A stretch of DNA of 28,929 bases from contig CAMLKF010000018.1 of the NCBI GenBank assembly GCA_946480575.1, positions 1 to 28,929 on the forward strand. Direction: 5' to 3'. The position numbers were made by a program, and so were the translations under genes. The notes under the pieces are model-generated. The model did not search any database. It had not been told where the DNA came from and was given only the letters and a program-made list of their open reading frames with translations. Source of the stretch: an uncultured Nitrososphaera sp. Its GTDB lineage: Archaea; Thermoproteota; Nitrososphaeria; Nitrososphaerales; Nitrososphaeraceae. Of the stretch, positions 7,609-14,579 are shown one piece after another (position 1 is the stretch's first letter; each line of letters opens with the position of its first letter).

Positions 7609-8148
7609 TTAGCCTTCCCCTCTCAGGTAGTACCCCGCGTCTGCAAGAGTAGTCACGGTTATCTTTCCCTTTTGCAGCAGCGACTTACCACCAAACCTAG
7701 TCCGGCCGATCCCGATTGCCTCCTGCTTTGCGTTGAGCAGGATGACGACCTCATTCTCGCCCAGCCTGTCTGACGCCTCCACTATCGAATCGCCCATGAC
7801 ATCCCTACCGTACAGAACTAGTTGCTCAGCATTTTTATTCACTGTGACATAGTACTCGTTTCGCCTGCCGACCCTTGCAAAGAGGTCGGCTCCCTGCATC
7901 GAGGGCATGAACTGCTTTTTCAGCTGGCCAAGGACAAGACCGGCAAAATAAGGCTGCCGCTGGACTATGGCAGTTTCAATAATAATCCCCTTCGGCACAA
8001 GGCAGACCTGCCTCGATCCCTTGTTGCTGTCTCCCACAAGAATTACCTTGTCCTGAAAGAAGTCGAAGGCTCCCCACCTGTCAAGCGCCCGGTTTATTAG
8101 CGTCCTTTCTTGCCTCGTTGGCCTGCGATATGTCATCATCATCATCAT
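7609..8148 (-). CDS. Nip7-like PUA-domain ribosome biogenesis protein
   Basis: This matches the archaeal Nip7 family (UPF0113 pre-PUA domain plus C-terminal PUA domain), RNA-binding proteins involved in ribosome maturation. The N-terminal region TLINRALDRWGAFDFFQDKV and QVCLVPKGIIIETAIVQRQP belong to the pre-PUA fold. The PUA part runs from about residue 100 (VLYGRDVMGDSI, NEVVILLNAKQEAIGIGRT) to TLADAGYYLRGEG. The length of 179 is normal. The frame begins with five ATG codons, the first overlapping the stop of the NSUN gene (ATGA), so the exact start is ambiguous by a few residues. Co-transcribed with the RNA methyltransferase, consistent with a shared role in RNA maturation. Confidence 0.85.
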   Translation of the reverse strand: MMMMMTYRRPTRQERTLINRALDRWGAFDFFQDKVILVGDSNKGSRQVCLVPKGIIIETAIVQRQPYFAGLVLGQLKKQFMPSMQGADLFARVGRRNEYYVTVNKNAEQLVLYGRDVMGDSIVEASDRLGENEVVILLNAKQEAIGIGRTRFGGKSLLQKGKITVTTLADAGYYLRGEG

Positions 8149-9104
8149 CTCATCCTCAGCCGGGCTATGAAAAAGCCGATCGTGTCGTGCAGGTGCGGGT
8201 AGAACCGCCTCGCTTTTTTCAGCTGCCCGTCAAATTCAATGCCGCCGAAATTTGTCAGGCCCCTGATGCCGTGCCCAAAGGGCTCGACTGCGATGTTTTC
8301 GTGCCTGTGCAGCATCCCGTCTATCACCATTTCGTTTTCTTCAGGGGCAAACGAGCATGTTGAATAAACGAGGATACCTCCCGGCCTGACCATCCTGGCC
8401 GCCACCTCTATGAGCTTGTCCTGCCTGTTTGAGCAGTAGTCGACATCTTCTGGCGTGTGGCTCGTCTTCCTCGTTGCATCCCTTGCTATTACGCCTTCGC
8501 AGCTGCATGGGGCATCAAGAAGCACCCTATCGAATTTCATTTCAAGCTTTTCCGCCTGCGTTCCGTTCATCCGGAAGATGCATGTATTGTAAACTCCACA
8601 CCGCGCCAAATTGAACGACATCGACCTAGCCCTCCGCTCGCTCGGCTCAAGAGCGACTATCGAGCCGGCATTTTTCATGCGCTGGGCCATGAACGTGGTC
8701 TTGCCGCCCGGCGCAGCGGCTATGTCCAGAACAGCTTGGCCCTCGGTGATGTCTAGCGCCTCGACTGCCATGCACGAGCTGAGGTCCTGTATGTAATAAT
8801 GCCCAAGCAGGTATTCGGTCGTCGCCCCTATTGCAATTGGCGCGTTTTCCACCGCAAGCACTTCCGGGATCGCGGTACCTTTGAGCAGAAACCCCTTGGA
8901 CTCGAGCCGGCCTGCAAGTTCCACCCTGCTCGTCTTGAGTGTGTTGACACGGATGTACCGCGTCGGCGGCCTGTCCATCTTGTCCAAGAATTCCCGGACC
9001 TCAGGCATGTATTCCATGAACCTACTGACAAGCCAGCGATCATAGCCGTACCTGACTGCAAGGCTTGTAGATTCTGCCGACTCTGGGAATGCCAGCGTCT
9101 TCAA
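8145..9104 (-). CDS. RNA (cytosine-5) methyltransferase, NOL1/NOP2/NSUN family
   Basis: An S-adenosylmethionine-dependent m5C methyltransferase acting on tRNA or rRNA. A N-terminal RNA-binding part has PPTRYIRVNTLKTS. The Rossmann-fold core has HYYIQDLSSCMAVEALD, SAM-binding DIAAAPGGKTTFMAQ, and both catalytic cysteines: motif IV DAPCSCEGV and motif VI YSTCSFAPEENE. The C-terminus DTIGFFIARLRM is also typical. 319 residues, within the family range. Archaeal relatives include Trm4-type tRNA enzymes and rRNA enzymes; the substrate cannot be told from sequence. A TATA-like AATATAAAAA near 9134-9143 lies about 30 bases before the ATG. It overlaps the Nip7 gene by four bases. Confidence 0.93.
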   Translation of the reverse strand: MKTLAFPESAESTSLAVRYGYDRWLVSRFMEYMPEVREFLDKMDRPPTRYIRVNTLKTSRVELAGRLESKGFLLKGTAIPEVLAVENAPIAIGATTEYLLGHYYIQDLSSCMAVEALDITEGQAVLDIAAAPGGKTTFMAQRMKNAGSIVALEPSERRARSMSFNLARCGVYNTCIFRMNGTQAEKLEMKFDRVLLDAPCSCEGVIARDATRKTSHTPEDVDYCSNRQDKLIEVAARMVRPGGILVYSTCSFAPEENEMVIDGMLHRHENIAVEPFGHGIRGLTNFGGIEFDGQLKKARRFYPHLHDTIGFFIARLRMR

Positions 9105-9143
9105 TCTTGTGATGTGCAGCCGGCGCTTCTGATTTTTATATTA

Positions 9144-9521
9144 TTATCTGCCTGCTCCCGGCAGGCCAAGCACCTTGGTCGGCGACCTATAGTCGCTTTC
9201 GATCTGTATTCCCTCATTTGTCCAGACCTTGACTCTCGAGACCTCGGTCTCTGGCTCGGGGTAGAAATAGTACGACTGGCCAGGATCTAAGAGATGCCAT
9301 TGCTGCACGTCATTTGCCCCTAATTGGACTATAATGCCCGTCAGTTGTTGCGTGCCGACATTTGTTACCCTTATGCGGTATTGGATGCCAGAGATATCGG
9401 TCGTGTCCCTTGTTGCGTCGACTTCAAGCGCGTATGGTGGCCTGGTAGCCTGCTGGTACGCAAAGTACCCTGCAATGGCAATGGCTGCAGCGATGCCGGC
9501 GACAAGTATCCAGCGTGACAT
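9144..9521 (-). CDS. Small membrane-anchored extracytoplasmic protein
   Basis: Unknown function. A single N-terminal hydrophobic helix (WILVAGIAAAIAIAGYFAY) probably serves as an uncleaved anchor. About 100 residues follow with a beta-sandwich look (IQYRIRVTNVGTQQLTGIIV, SYYFYPEPETEVSRVKVW), reminiscent of FxLYD/CARDB-like domains that often decorate archaeal surface proteins. It ends LGLPGAGR. It precedes the NSUN gene by 39 bases on the same strand, but the latter seems to have its own TATA box. No cysteines or catalytic motifs are visible. Confidence 0.75.
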   Translation of the reverse strand: MSRWILVAGIAAAIAIAGYFAYQQATRPPYALEVDATRDTTDISGIQYRIRVTNVGTQQLTGIIVQLGANDVQQWHLLDPGQSYYFYPEPETEVSRVKVWTNEGIQIESDYRSPTKVLGLPGAGR

Positions 9522-9567
9522 GTATATGAATATAGTTGTTACAGCAGAGAATGGTATTAAGATTATT

Positions 9568-9654
9568 TTACAGCGGCACGTCGCCTTGCATTATCCCGCG
9601 GTTTTTGGATATGTTCTTGAGCAGCGAGTCAGAGTTTGTTTTCCTGAACGGCAT
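9568..9654 (-). CDS. Possible 28-residue protein
   Basis: A very short frame, MPFRKTNSDSLLKNISKN followed by RGIMQGDVPL, sits inside an otherwise gene-free interval between 9522 and 9941. The peptide is amphipathic, without low complexity, and has a sensible start and end. A TATA-like CTATATG lies about 40 bases upstream on this strand. The evidence is only compositional. In the remainder of 9522-9941 I see a T-rich run near 9705-9725, but no other gene. Confidence 0.3.
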   Translation of the reverse strand: MPFRKTNSDSLLKNISKNRGIMQGDVPL

Positions 9655-9941
9655 AATAAGGCACAATATTTTCGATTGTTTCGCCGTCATATAGAGTGGG
9701 TTGTGCTTTTTGTTATTGTTGTTGTTCCTCTCAGGAGGGGACGCTTTCCAATACCTCCCTACTCAGTCCGGATAAAGCAATAGCTGGTTGATAAACTTTT
9801 ACGAGGACGGCGACAGGACGACAGTTCCACAAGCTGGCCGCTGTATGCCTGCAGCCGTCAACGCAACCAGAGGCAAACTCCAAATAAAACGAATATGAAA
9901 TCTGTGTCTAGCCTTTAAATTCGCGGATTGCCCGGCAGCAT

Positions 9942-10349
9942 ATGATACAACAGATGCATCCAGAGGATCTGAAGACGATATGGCAGTGCGGAGAATGCGG
10001 GCGGAACTTTGCCTTCTACTCTGACGTCGAGTTCCACAAGGCAGAGTTCAACCACTCGAAAATGATATCGTTAGATTTTCCTGCCCGCAGAGGCAGCAAG
10101 GCGCCGGTGGGGTTTACGCGCGGCCAGACCACGCTCGCATTCAGGCTTGCCGACGGTGCCATGGCAAGGGTCATGATCGAGTACAAGTACTACCCATCAA
10201 GTGACGACATAAGCTATGTCGAGGTGACCTACTCTGACAAGAGGCTGGAGTACATGATTGAAGGCAATCCTCGGATTATAAGAAACATCGACAGCTATCT
10301 CCGCCATAGGCTCGTCCGCCAGTCTGACAGATCAGTTGGAGTCAAGTAA
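9942..10349 (+). CDS. C2H2-like zinc-finger protein of unknown function
   Basis: The N-terminus carries a zinc-finger-like pattern: CGECGRNFAFYSDVEFHKAEFNH (split as CGECGRNFAFYSD and VEFHKAEFNH), that is C-x2-C-x12-H-x5-H. About 90 residues follow with alternating strands (TLAFRLADGAMARVMIEYKY, ISYVEVTYSDKRLEYMIEGN) and a basic helical tail (SYLRHRLVRQSDR). A TATA-like TTTAAAT at 9914-9920 is 22-28 bases before the ATG, so the message is probably leaderless. A small DNA- or RNA-binding role is plausible but not shown. Its last 18 bases overlap the 3' end of the decayed receiver gene on the other strand. Confidence 0.75.
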   Translation: MIQQMHPEDLKTIWQCGECGRNFAFYSDVEFHKAEFNHSKMISLDFPARRGSKAPVGFTRGQTTLAFRLADGAMARVMIEYKYYPSSDDISYVEVTYSDKRLEYMIEGNPRIIRNIDSYLRHRLVRQSDRSVGVK

Positions 10350-10708
10350 AGCGCCCAGCCTCTTGACTAAGTCATCCATCGCGATCGGCTTTTTAAGAAA
10401 GCACTTGACTTCGTTGAACATCGGGAATAAGACAGTAAATTCCTTGCGACGCGTTTCAAATGTAGCAGTCAGGAAGCAGACCTTGGCATTTCCGTCAATC
10501 TGCCGTATTTTCTTGTCAGCTCAAAGCCAGTCATTCCTGGCATCCGAACATCCAGCAGCAAAAAAGATCATAATTGCCCGGCCGAAATTCGCGTAGCACT
10601 TTTTGCGGGTCATTGTATGTGTCAACCTTAAAGCCGCTGCGCTCAAGGCCTGCCTTGAATATCGTCGTCGTAATATCCTGTTCGTCATCGACAGCAAGGA
10701 CGCGCCAT
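10332..10708 (-). pseudogene. Response-regulator receiver domain, frameshifted
   Basis: Read on the minus strand, the interval encodes a CheY-like receiver in two frames. The first part reads WRVLAVDDEQDITTTIFKAG, then YNDPQKVLREFRPGNYDLF, with the acidic DDE pocket. At a run of six A at about 10560-10565 the frame breaks. The next frame continues with LLLDVRMPGMTGFELTRKI, holding the phosphoacceptor Asp, then CFLTATFE with the conserved Thr and CFLKKPIAMDD with the conserved Lys, ending in TGA at 10332-10334. The 5' end also lacks an in-frame start: the ATG at 10708 is out of frame with VLAVDDE. Two separate lesions favour a true pseudogene. An intact relative lies at 12312. Confidence 0.8.
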
Positions 10709-10813
10709 TTCCTTGACGCTCTGTTAGAATTAATTATTTAAGATCGACGGTGCCATATATATATATACATGCTGGCAAAAGTTAAATAAAATTGTGCCAT
10801 CCACGGTAACTGG

Positions 10814-11677
10814 ATGCGGCTGCGCCAAGCCCTGTCGTCAAGAACTCCCGCCGCGGCGCCTTTTGTCAAGTGGGCCGGCGGCAAGACGCAGCTACTGCAT
10901 GAGCTCGACGCACACGTCCCTGAGCAATTTGAAAGGTATTTTGAGCCGTTCCTTGGCGGAGGCGCGTTTTTCTTTCGCCTTGCTTCAACGCGCAGATTCT
11001 CCGCCTATCTTTCTGACGCAAATCCCGAGCTTGTCAACGCGTACAGGGTCGTCAAGTCCGACGTTGGAGCGCTGATATGGATCCTCGAAAAGCACGAGCG
11101 AGGATACAGAAAGGACCCAACCTCGTTCTATTACGGGCTCAGGTCTTCTAGGCCCGGCGGCAGTGTGGGAAGGGCAGCCAGGCTCATTGCGCTCAACAAG
11201 ACCTGCTACAACGGCCTCTACAGGGTGAATAGGAGCGGCGAGTTCAATGTGCCGATGGGCAGGTACAGAAACCCGAAGATATGCGACGTTGAGCAGCTAA
11301 GAAGCTGTAGCGCCGCGCTCAATTACACAAACGCGCAAATCATTGCATGCGACTACAAGCAGGCGCTGAGAAAGGCGCGGCAGGGAGACGTTATCTACCT
11401 TGACCCGCCGTTCCATCCACTGAATCCGACTGCCAGCTTTGTAGACTATACCCCGAACGGCTTTGGTCAAAAAGACCAGGCCGAGCTTGCAAGAGTGTTC
11501 AAGGACCTTGATAGGAAAAAGTGCAGGGTGCTGCTTAGCAATTCAGACACAAACCTGACAAGGGACCTCTACTTGGGGTTTCCGAGGCGCTCAGTCACGG
11601 TCAACCGCGCCATCAGCTGCAAGGGGTCTTTGCGCACCGGCTACAGCGAGCTTCTAGTGCGCAACTTTGAAAAGTAG
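10814..11677 (+). CDS. dam: DNA adenine-N6 methyltransferase, Dam (D12 class) family
   Basis: A 287-residue D12-class enzyme that methylates adenine in a short DNA site. Motif X is FVKWAGGKTQLL (residues 17-28); motif I is FEPFLGGGAFFF (43-54). RLIALNKTCYNGLYRVNRSG and FNVPMGRY are typical of the Dam target-recognition region. The catalytic motif IV is DPPF at 197-200, a conservative change from the usual DPPY, followed by HPLNPTASFVDYT as in Dam. Motif VIII-like LLSNSDT is present. A TATA-like TTAAATAAAA about 28 bases upstream supports the ATG at 10814. No restriction endonuclease adjoins it, so it appears to be an orphan methylase, possibly acquired horizontally. Confidence 0.92.
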   Translation: MRLRQALSSRTPAAAPFVKWAGGKTQLLHELDAHVPEQFERYFEPFLGGGAFFFRLASTRRFSAYLSDANPELVNAYRVVKSDVGALIWILEKHERGYRKDPTSFYYGLRSSRPGGSVGRAARLIALNKTCYNGLYRVNRSGEFNVPMGRYRNPKICDVEQLRSCSAALNYTNAQIIACDYKQALRKARQGDVIYLDPPFHPLNPTASFVDYTPNGFGQKDQAELARVFKDLDRKKCRVLLSNSDTNLTRDLYLGFPRRSVTVNRAISCKGSLRTGYSELLVRNFEK

Positions 11678-11724
11678 AACTCTTTTCTTTAATCTTTAAG
11701 GCAGATATTTTGCAGCGGTACAGC

Positions 11725-12138
11725 ATGTCAGGCAGCAGCGAAGGCCCGAGGATGCTGTGGGAGCAACTCAAGGGCAAGAAGGTAAAGGCAAACGATGGCA
11801 AGGAGCTTGGCGAGATAAAAGAGATATCGCAGAACTACCTCCGCCTAGAAAAAGGCATTGTAAACAAGGACAAGTTCTGGATCCCTAAGTACGTCGCCGA
11901 TGCGTACGACGGCAAGGTGCTCTGGCTTTTGGCCAATAGCGACGATGTCATAAAGAGCTACGTGCACGGAACCCAGCCGGAAGCCCAGCAGTATACCCGC
12001 GACTTTGAAACATTCAAATCAACGCCGTACGGCAAAAAAGGGGTCTATCTGCCGGACTTTGACCAGAACATACGTGTTACCGAGGAAAGGACGGCCGCAG
12101 GCTCTGGCGAGTACAAGAACATACGCGACCTAGAATAA
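11725..12138 (+). CDS. PRC-barrel domain protein
   Basis: A small soluble protein whose N-terminal part has the PRC-barrel pattern: LWEQLKGKKVKANDGKELG, EIKEISQNYLRLEKG and a KFWIPKYVADAYDGKVLWL strand pair. PRC-barrels occur in RNA-processing (RimM) and photosynthetic reaction-centre proteins and as stand-alone archaeal proteins of unclear role. The C-terminal ~60 residues (FETFKSTPYGKKGVYLPDFD onward) are probably disordered. I use the ATG at 11725 because a TATA-like TCTTTAAGG lies about 29 bases upstream; a TTG at 11710 is the other option. Same strand as dam, 47 bases after it, but with its own promoter. Confidence 0.75.
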   Translation: MSGSSEGPRMLWEQLKGKKVKANDGKELGEIKEISQNYLRLEKGIVNKDKFWIPKYVADAYDGKVLWLLANSDDVIKSYVHGTQPEAQQYTRDFETFKSTPYGKKGVYLPDFDQNIRVTEERTAAGSGEYKNIRDLE

Positions 12139-12311
12139 AAAGCGCCTTGAGCATATAAGAGACAGTTAGCCTAAATTGCAAAGCCATAATAAGCCAATTA
12201 TATTTGCCGCATTGGATAGGCAACAGCTATAGGTAGCTTATAATGATATTTTCTAGTATAATTATCGGTTTCTTTTAACTACCGGAAGCAAAATTCAGAT
12301 CAGCAGTACCT

Positions 12312-12731
12312 TTGGCTAGCATCCTGATAACGGACGATGAAGACGACGTTATGCAAGTGATGCGAAAAGGCTTCGAGATGCCCGGTTTCGAGATAGACGC
12401 GAAATGCAATCCTCCCGATGCGCTTGCAGGCTTCGAGGCTGGCGTGCACGACATGGTGCTTCTGGACGTCAAAATGCGCCAGATGAACGGCTTTGAGTTG
12501 TATGAAAAATTGTCCCTCATAGATGACACGGTCAAGCTTTGCTTTTTGACGGCGTATGATATGGGCTATTTTGAAAAATTCAAGGAAAGGCTTTCGCATG
12601 TTCCCACTCGCTGCCTTATCAATCAAAAACCAATTTCGATGAAGAATCTGCTGGTTGGGACGGTCAGGACGGAGCTGGGCATTTCGCAGCCAAAAGATAA
12701 CCTTAACTCATCTTCTCGATCGGCGTCCTGA
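12312..12731 (+). CDS. Stand-alone response-regulator receiver protein
   Basis: A CheY-like single-domain protein. The acidic pocket is D8, D9 and E10 (SILITDDEDD), the phosphoacceptor is D52 (VLLDVKMRQMNGFELY), the switch Thr is T80 (CFLTAYD) and the conserved Lys is K106 (INQKPIS). The tail after about residue 120 is Ser/Asn-rich. There is no output domain, so it would act by protein contact after phosphorylation by a histidine kinase encoded elsewhere. The start is a TTG at 12312; a TTTTAAC box near 12272-12280 is about 35 bases upstream. It resembles the decayed receiver at 10332, so the two may be paralogues. Confidence 0.85.
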   Translation: MASILITDDEDDVMQVMRKGFEMPGFEIDAKCNPPDALAGFEAGVHDMVLLDVKMRQMNGFELYEKLSLIDDTVKLCFLTAYDMGYFEKFKERLSHVPTRCLINQKPISMKNLLVGTVRTELGISQPKDNLNSSSRSAS

Positions 12732-13337
12732 TGTCATTGTCATTAATAATAATAGTGCGTGCCAGCAGTAACCCTCCTTCTGTTCTAGGCGGGATTCCGC
12801 TGAGCAGCCAACCTGAGCTAGTGCAGGACCTTGCGCTCCATTTGGCCTTGCTCCACCCGGGTCGGCAGTTTCATTCCAGTATCAGGAACCTCAGGCTATT
12901 CGCCATCACCGTATTATTGCCCTGACTGGATTTCTTGTCTGTTCCGTCGCCAGCCGTCTCCGGCTAATTATCGCTAATTCGGGTGCCTGCAGCGAGGGAG
13001 GAGTTTCCTCTCCTTTGTTTTAGAGTAACCCGCCCACTGGCTCGCGGCATTTATTTGCAGAATTAGTATTAAAACCTGCTTAAGATATGTAGCAATTCAA
13101 TGACATTCGTAGCATGTCACTTAGAAATGAAGGTCTTAGGGGTTGAAAGGTTCGATAGTACAATGCGCAACAGGGAAAAGTAATGCGTGGAATGCACTCT
13201 CAGGAATCAGCACAGAAGATAATAATCGAAGCATGTAAAACCATGGCAGAAGTATCGATGTTTAACGATAAAGCTAAGACTGCAGTAGATAAAGCAAAAA
13301 GATATCATAACAGTAAAAAAAATAGGAGGATTGAAGG
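12732..13337. other. Gene-poor interval, no confident gene
   Basis: No ORF here convinces me. A 64-codon frame at 12731-12925 has unbalanced composition, and no second-strand frame extends past a few dozen codons. On the minus strand around 12740-12810 a short run (EGGLLLARTI) faintly recalls the end of a histidine-kinase ATPase domain, but no supporting motifs follow. A plus-strand frame from 13183 begins with a lysine-rich, helical-looking stretch (SAQKIIIEACKTMAEVS, DKAKTAVDKAKRYHNSKKN), yet it runs into the antisense of the gene at 13338 and loses coding character. The second half is clearly AT-rich compared with neighbouring genes. Confidence 0.5.
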
Positions 13338-13682
13338 TCAGCTAGTCTTTGCTACAGTTTCAGTCTTGCGGGCGGTGGTGGTGGCTCCCTTTTCTCCTTC
13401 TTCTTCTACCACTACCTGTGCTTCGCTTTTCATTTTTTTTACCGTGCCTTTTTCTTCTTCATTTTCTTCTTCATTTTCTTTTTCTTCCTCCCTCTCTTTC
13501 TTTCCTTTGACAGCTTTTATCGCTTCAATGCAAGTCGCCTTTATGTCTTCATGAGCAGTAACATTCAAGATTTCCTCTAGTACAGGAAGCGCTATTTCGC
13601 CACGAGCAGCTAATTCATTGATGGCTGTCTTCATTTCCTGCTGGCTGCGTGACCATTTTGCCATTTCCTTTAGTTCATGCAT
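13338..13682 (-). CDS. HEAT-like protein with highly charged tail
   Basis: The first ~55 residues look like one or two HEAT-type helical repeats (AKWSRSQQEMKTAINELAAR, then ALPVLEEILNVTAH and IKATCIEAIKAVKGKK). The rest is low-complexity: a Glu/Lys/Asn-rich run (KEREEEKENEEENEEEKG), an acidic VVVEEEGE patch and a Thr/Ala/Lys end, as expected for a disordered tail. A TATA-like GCATATATATTC on this strand at about 13728-13740 is some 50 bases upstream of the ATG. No known function. The antisense frame over this gene is Ser/Phe-rich because of the repeats and is not real. Confidence 0.6.
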   Translation of the reverse strand: MHELKEMAKWSRSQQEMKTAINELAARGEIALPVLEEILNVTAHEDIKATCIEAIKAVKGKKEREEEKENEEENEEEKGTVKKMKSEAQVVVEEEGEKGATTTARKTETVAKTS

Positions 13683-14013
13683 CGTTTTTTCTTCTTTTCC
13701 TTCTTTAGACAGATGCGATCACCTTGCAGAATATATATGCAATTACGTTGTATTTAGGCTATAGCTTGCAATCGGACTAGGTTCATTAACTTTATAAGGT
13801 ATCAGACTCGCACTTCAAAATTTACCACTTGGGACTGAACCACAAAATTAGCAAGCAATTTCTTTTGTTTTAGAACCCATTAACGACACTGGTAATTTGA
13901 AGAGCGAGATATCATGATACACAATTCCTTTGTACAATTCGCAGCTCTCTCCCAAAGTCACCAAAACTATCAAATTAGTTCATTTTATGCATCTCGCCAA
14001 AGATATTTGGAGT
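13683..14013. other. AT-rich intergenic stretch
   Basis: Between the charged-tail protein and Tsr3 I see no gene. The promoter of the 13338-13682 gene lies at its left end, and a TATA-like ACTTTATAAGG is found near 13789-13799 on the plus strand with no recognisable gene after it. The remainder is AT-rich with stops in all frames. Confidence 0.5.
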
Positions 14014-14520
14014 TTAGCCCAATTGCGGAAAGTATTCCTTTTCTAGCTGCACGACATGCTCCTCAGTCTCGGCTTTTGCATAGTCGTCGAGCAAGTTGCT
14101 GTTCAGCTCTAGAAACGTATGTCCCCACTTGAACTTTTCCATCATTTCTGCCGCAAGCGCCTTTTCGCCGAGAATATGGAGAGCGCCTGCCAGTGCTTCT
14201 GCGCTTGACAGCTTGCCCAGCTTGGCATAGCTGGCAGGATTGGCCGCGAGCATCGCCGGAAGCCTTCTGCCGATGCCGTGCGACGCCAGCCGCTGGTGAT
14301 TCAACACCTCGTCTGCACGCTCCCAGGAGCAGTCGATTGCGCACACCGAATCAGCGATTTCTGTATCCTTTTTCAAGACAGGCTCTGCGGAAAAAGGGTT
14401 GAGCACTATGCTTGTCTTGCGTATGAACTTAACAGGCTCTGCGAGATGGAATTTCGCCAGTTTAGCTGCCGTGCACTTGAATGGGTCGTCCTGCCTGAGC
14501 ATGTATACCAGAGGTTTCAA
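14014..14520 (-). CDS. tsr3: Tsr3-type rRNA aminocarboxypropyltransferase (DUF367)
   Basis: Tsr3 transfers the 3-amino-3-carboxypropyl group of SAM to a small-subunit rRNA pseudouridine during late ribosome maturation. The N-terminus KPLVYMLRQDDPFKCTAAKL is the family's metal/RLI-like signature. SIVLNPFSAEPVL, AIDCSWERADEVL, GRRLPAMLAANPASYAKLGK and LSSAEALAGALHILGE are all landmarks of DUF367. The C-terminus FKWGHTFLELNSNLLDDYA fits as well. The start is a TTG: an AT-rich box centred near 14552 is about 30 bases upstream of TTG codons at 14523/14520, and the nearest ATG (14502) would cut the first strand. It shares a compact divergent promoter with the helicase. Confidence 0.92.
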   Translation of the reverse strand: MKPLVYMLRQDDPFKCTAAKLAKFHLAEPVKFIRKTSIVLNPFSAEPVLKKDTEIADSVCAIDCSWERADEVLNHQRLASHGIGRRLPAMLAANPASYAKLGKLSSAEALAGALHILGEKALAAEMMEKFKWGHTFLELNSNLLDDYAKAETEEHVVQLEKEYFPQLG

Positions 14521-14548
14521 CAACGCAATAGCTTACCGCAAGAGATCA

Positions 14549-14566
14549 TTAAAGTTTTTATTCGCT
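14549..14566. promoter_or_regulatory. Shared divergent promoter of tsr3 and the XPB-like helicase
   Basis: The AT-rich stretch TTAAAGTTTTTATTC lies about 20-30 bases from both the TTG start of tsr3 (minus strand) and the ATG of the helicase (plus strand). The spacing suits overlapping TATA boxes and leaderless messages in both directions. Confidence 0.45.
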
Positions 14567-14579
14567 TTGTATCCAGTTC

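Noticed and set aside
12731..12925. Plus-strand 64-codon frame after the receiver gene
   Set aside because: No family resemblance, no promoter of its own and a composition poor in charged residues; taken as chance.
13183..13554. Plus-strand frame of 123 codons starting MRGMHSQESAQK
   Set aside because: The first ~50 codons look helical and lysine-rich, but the rest is the Ser/Phe-rich antisense of the Glu/Lys tail of the 13338-13682 gene. A short true gene at the start cannot be excluded.
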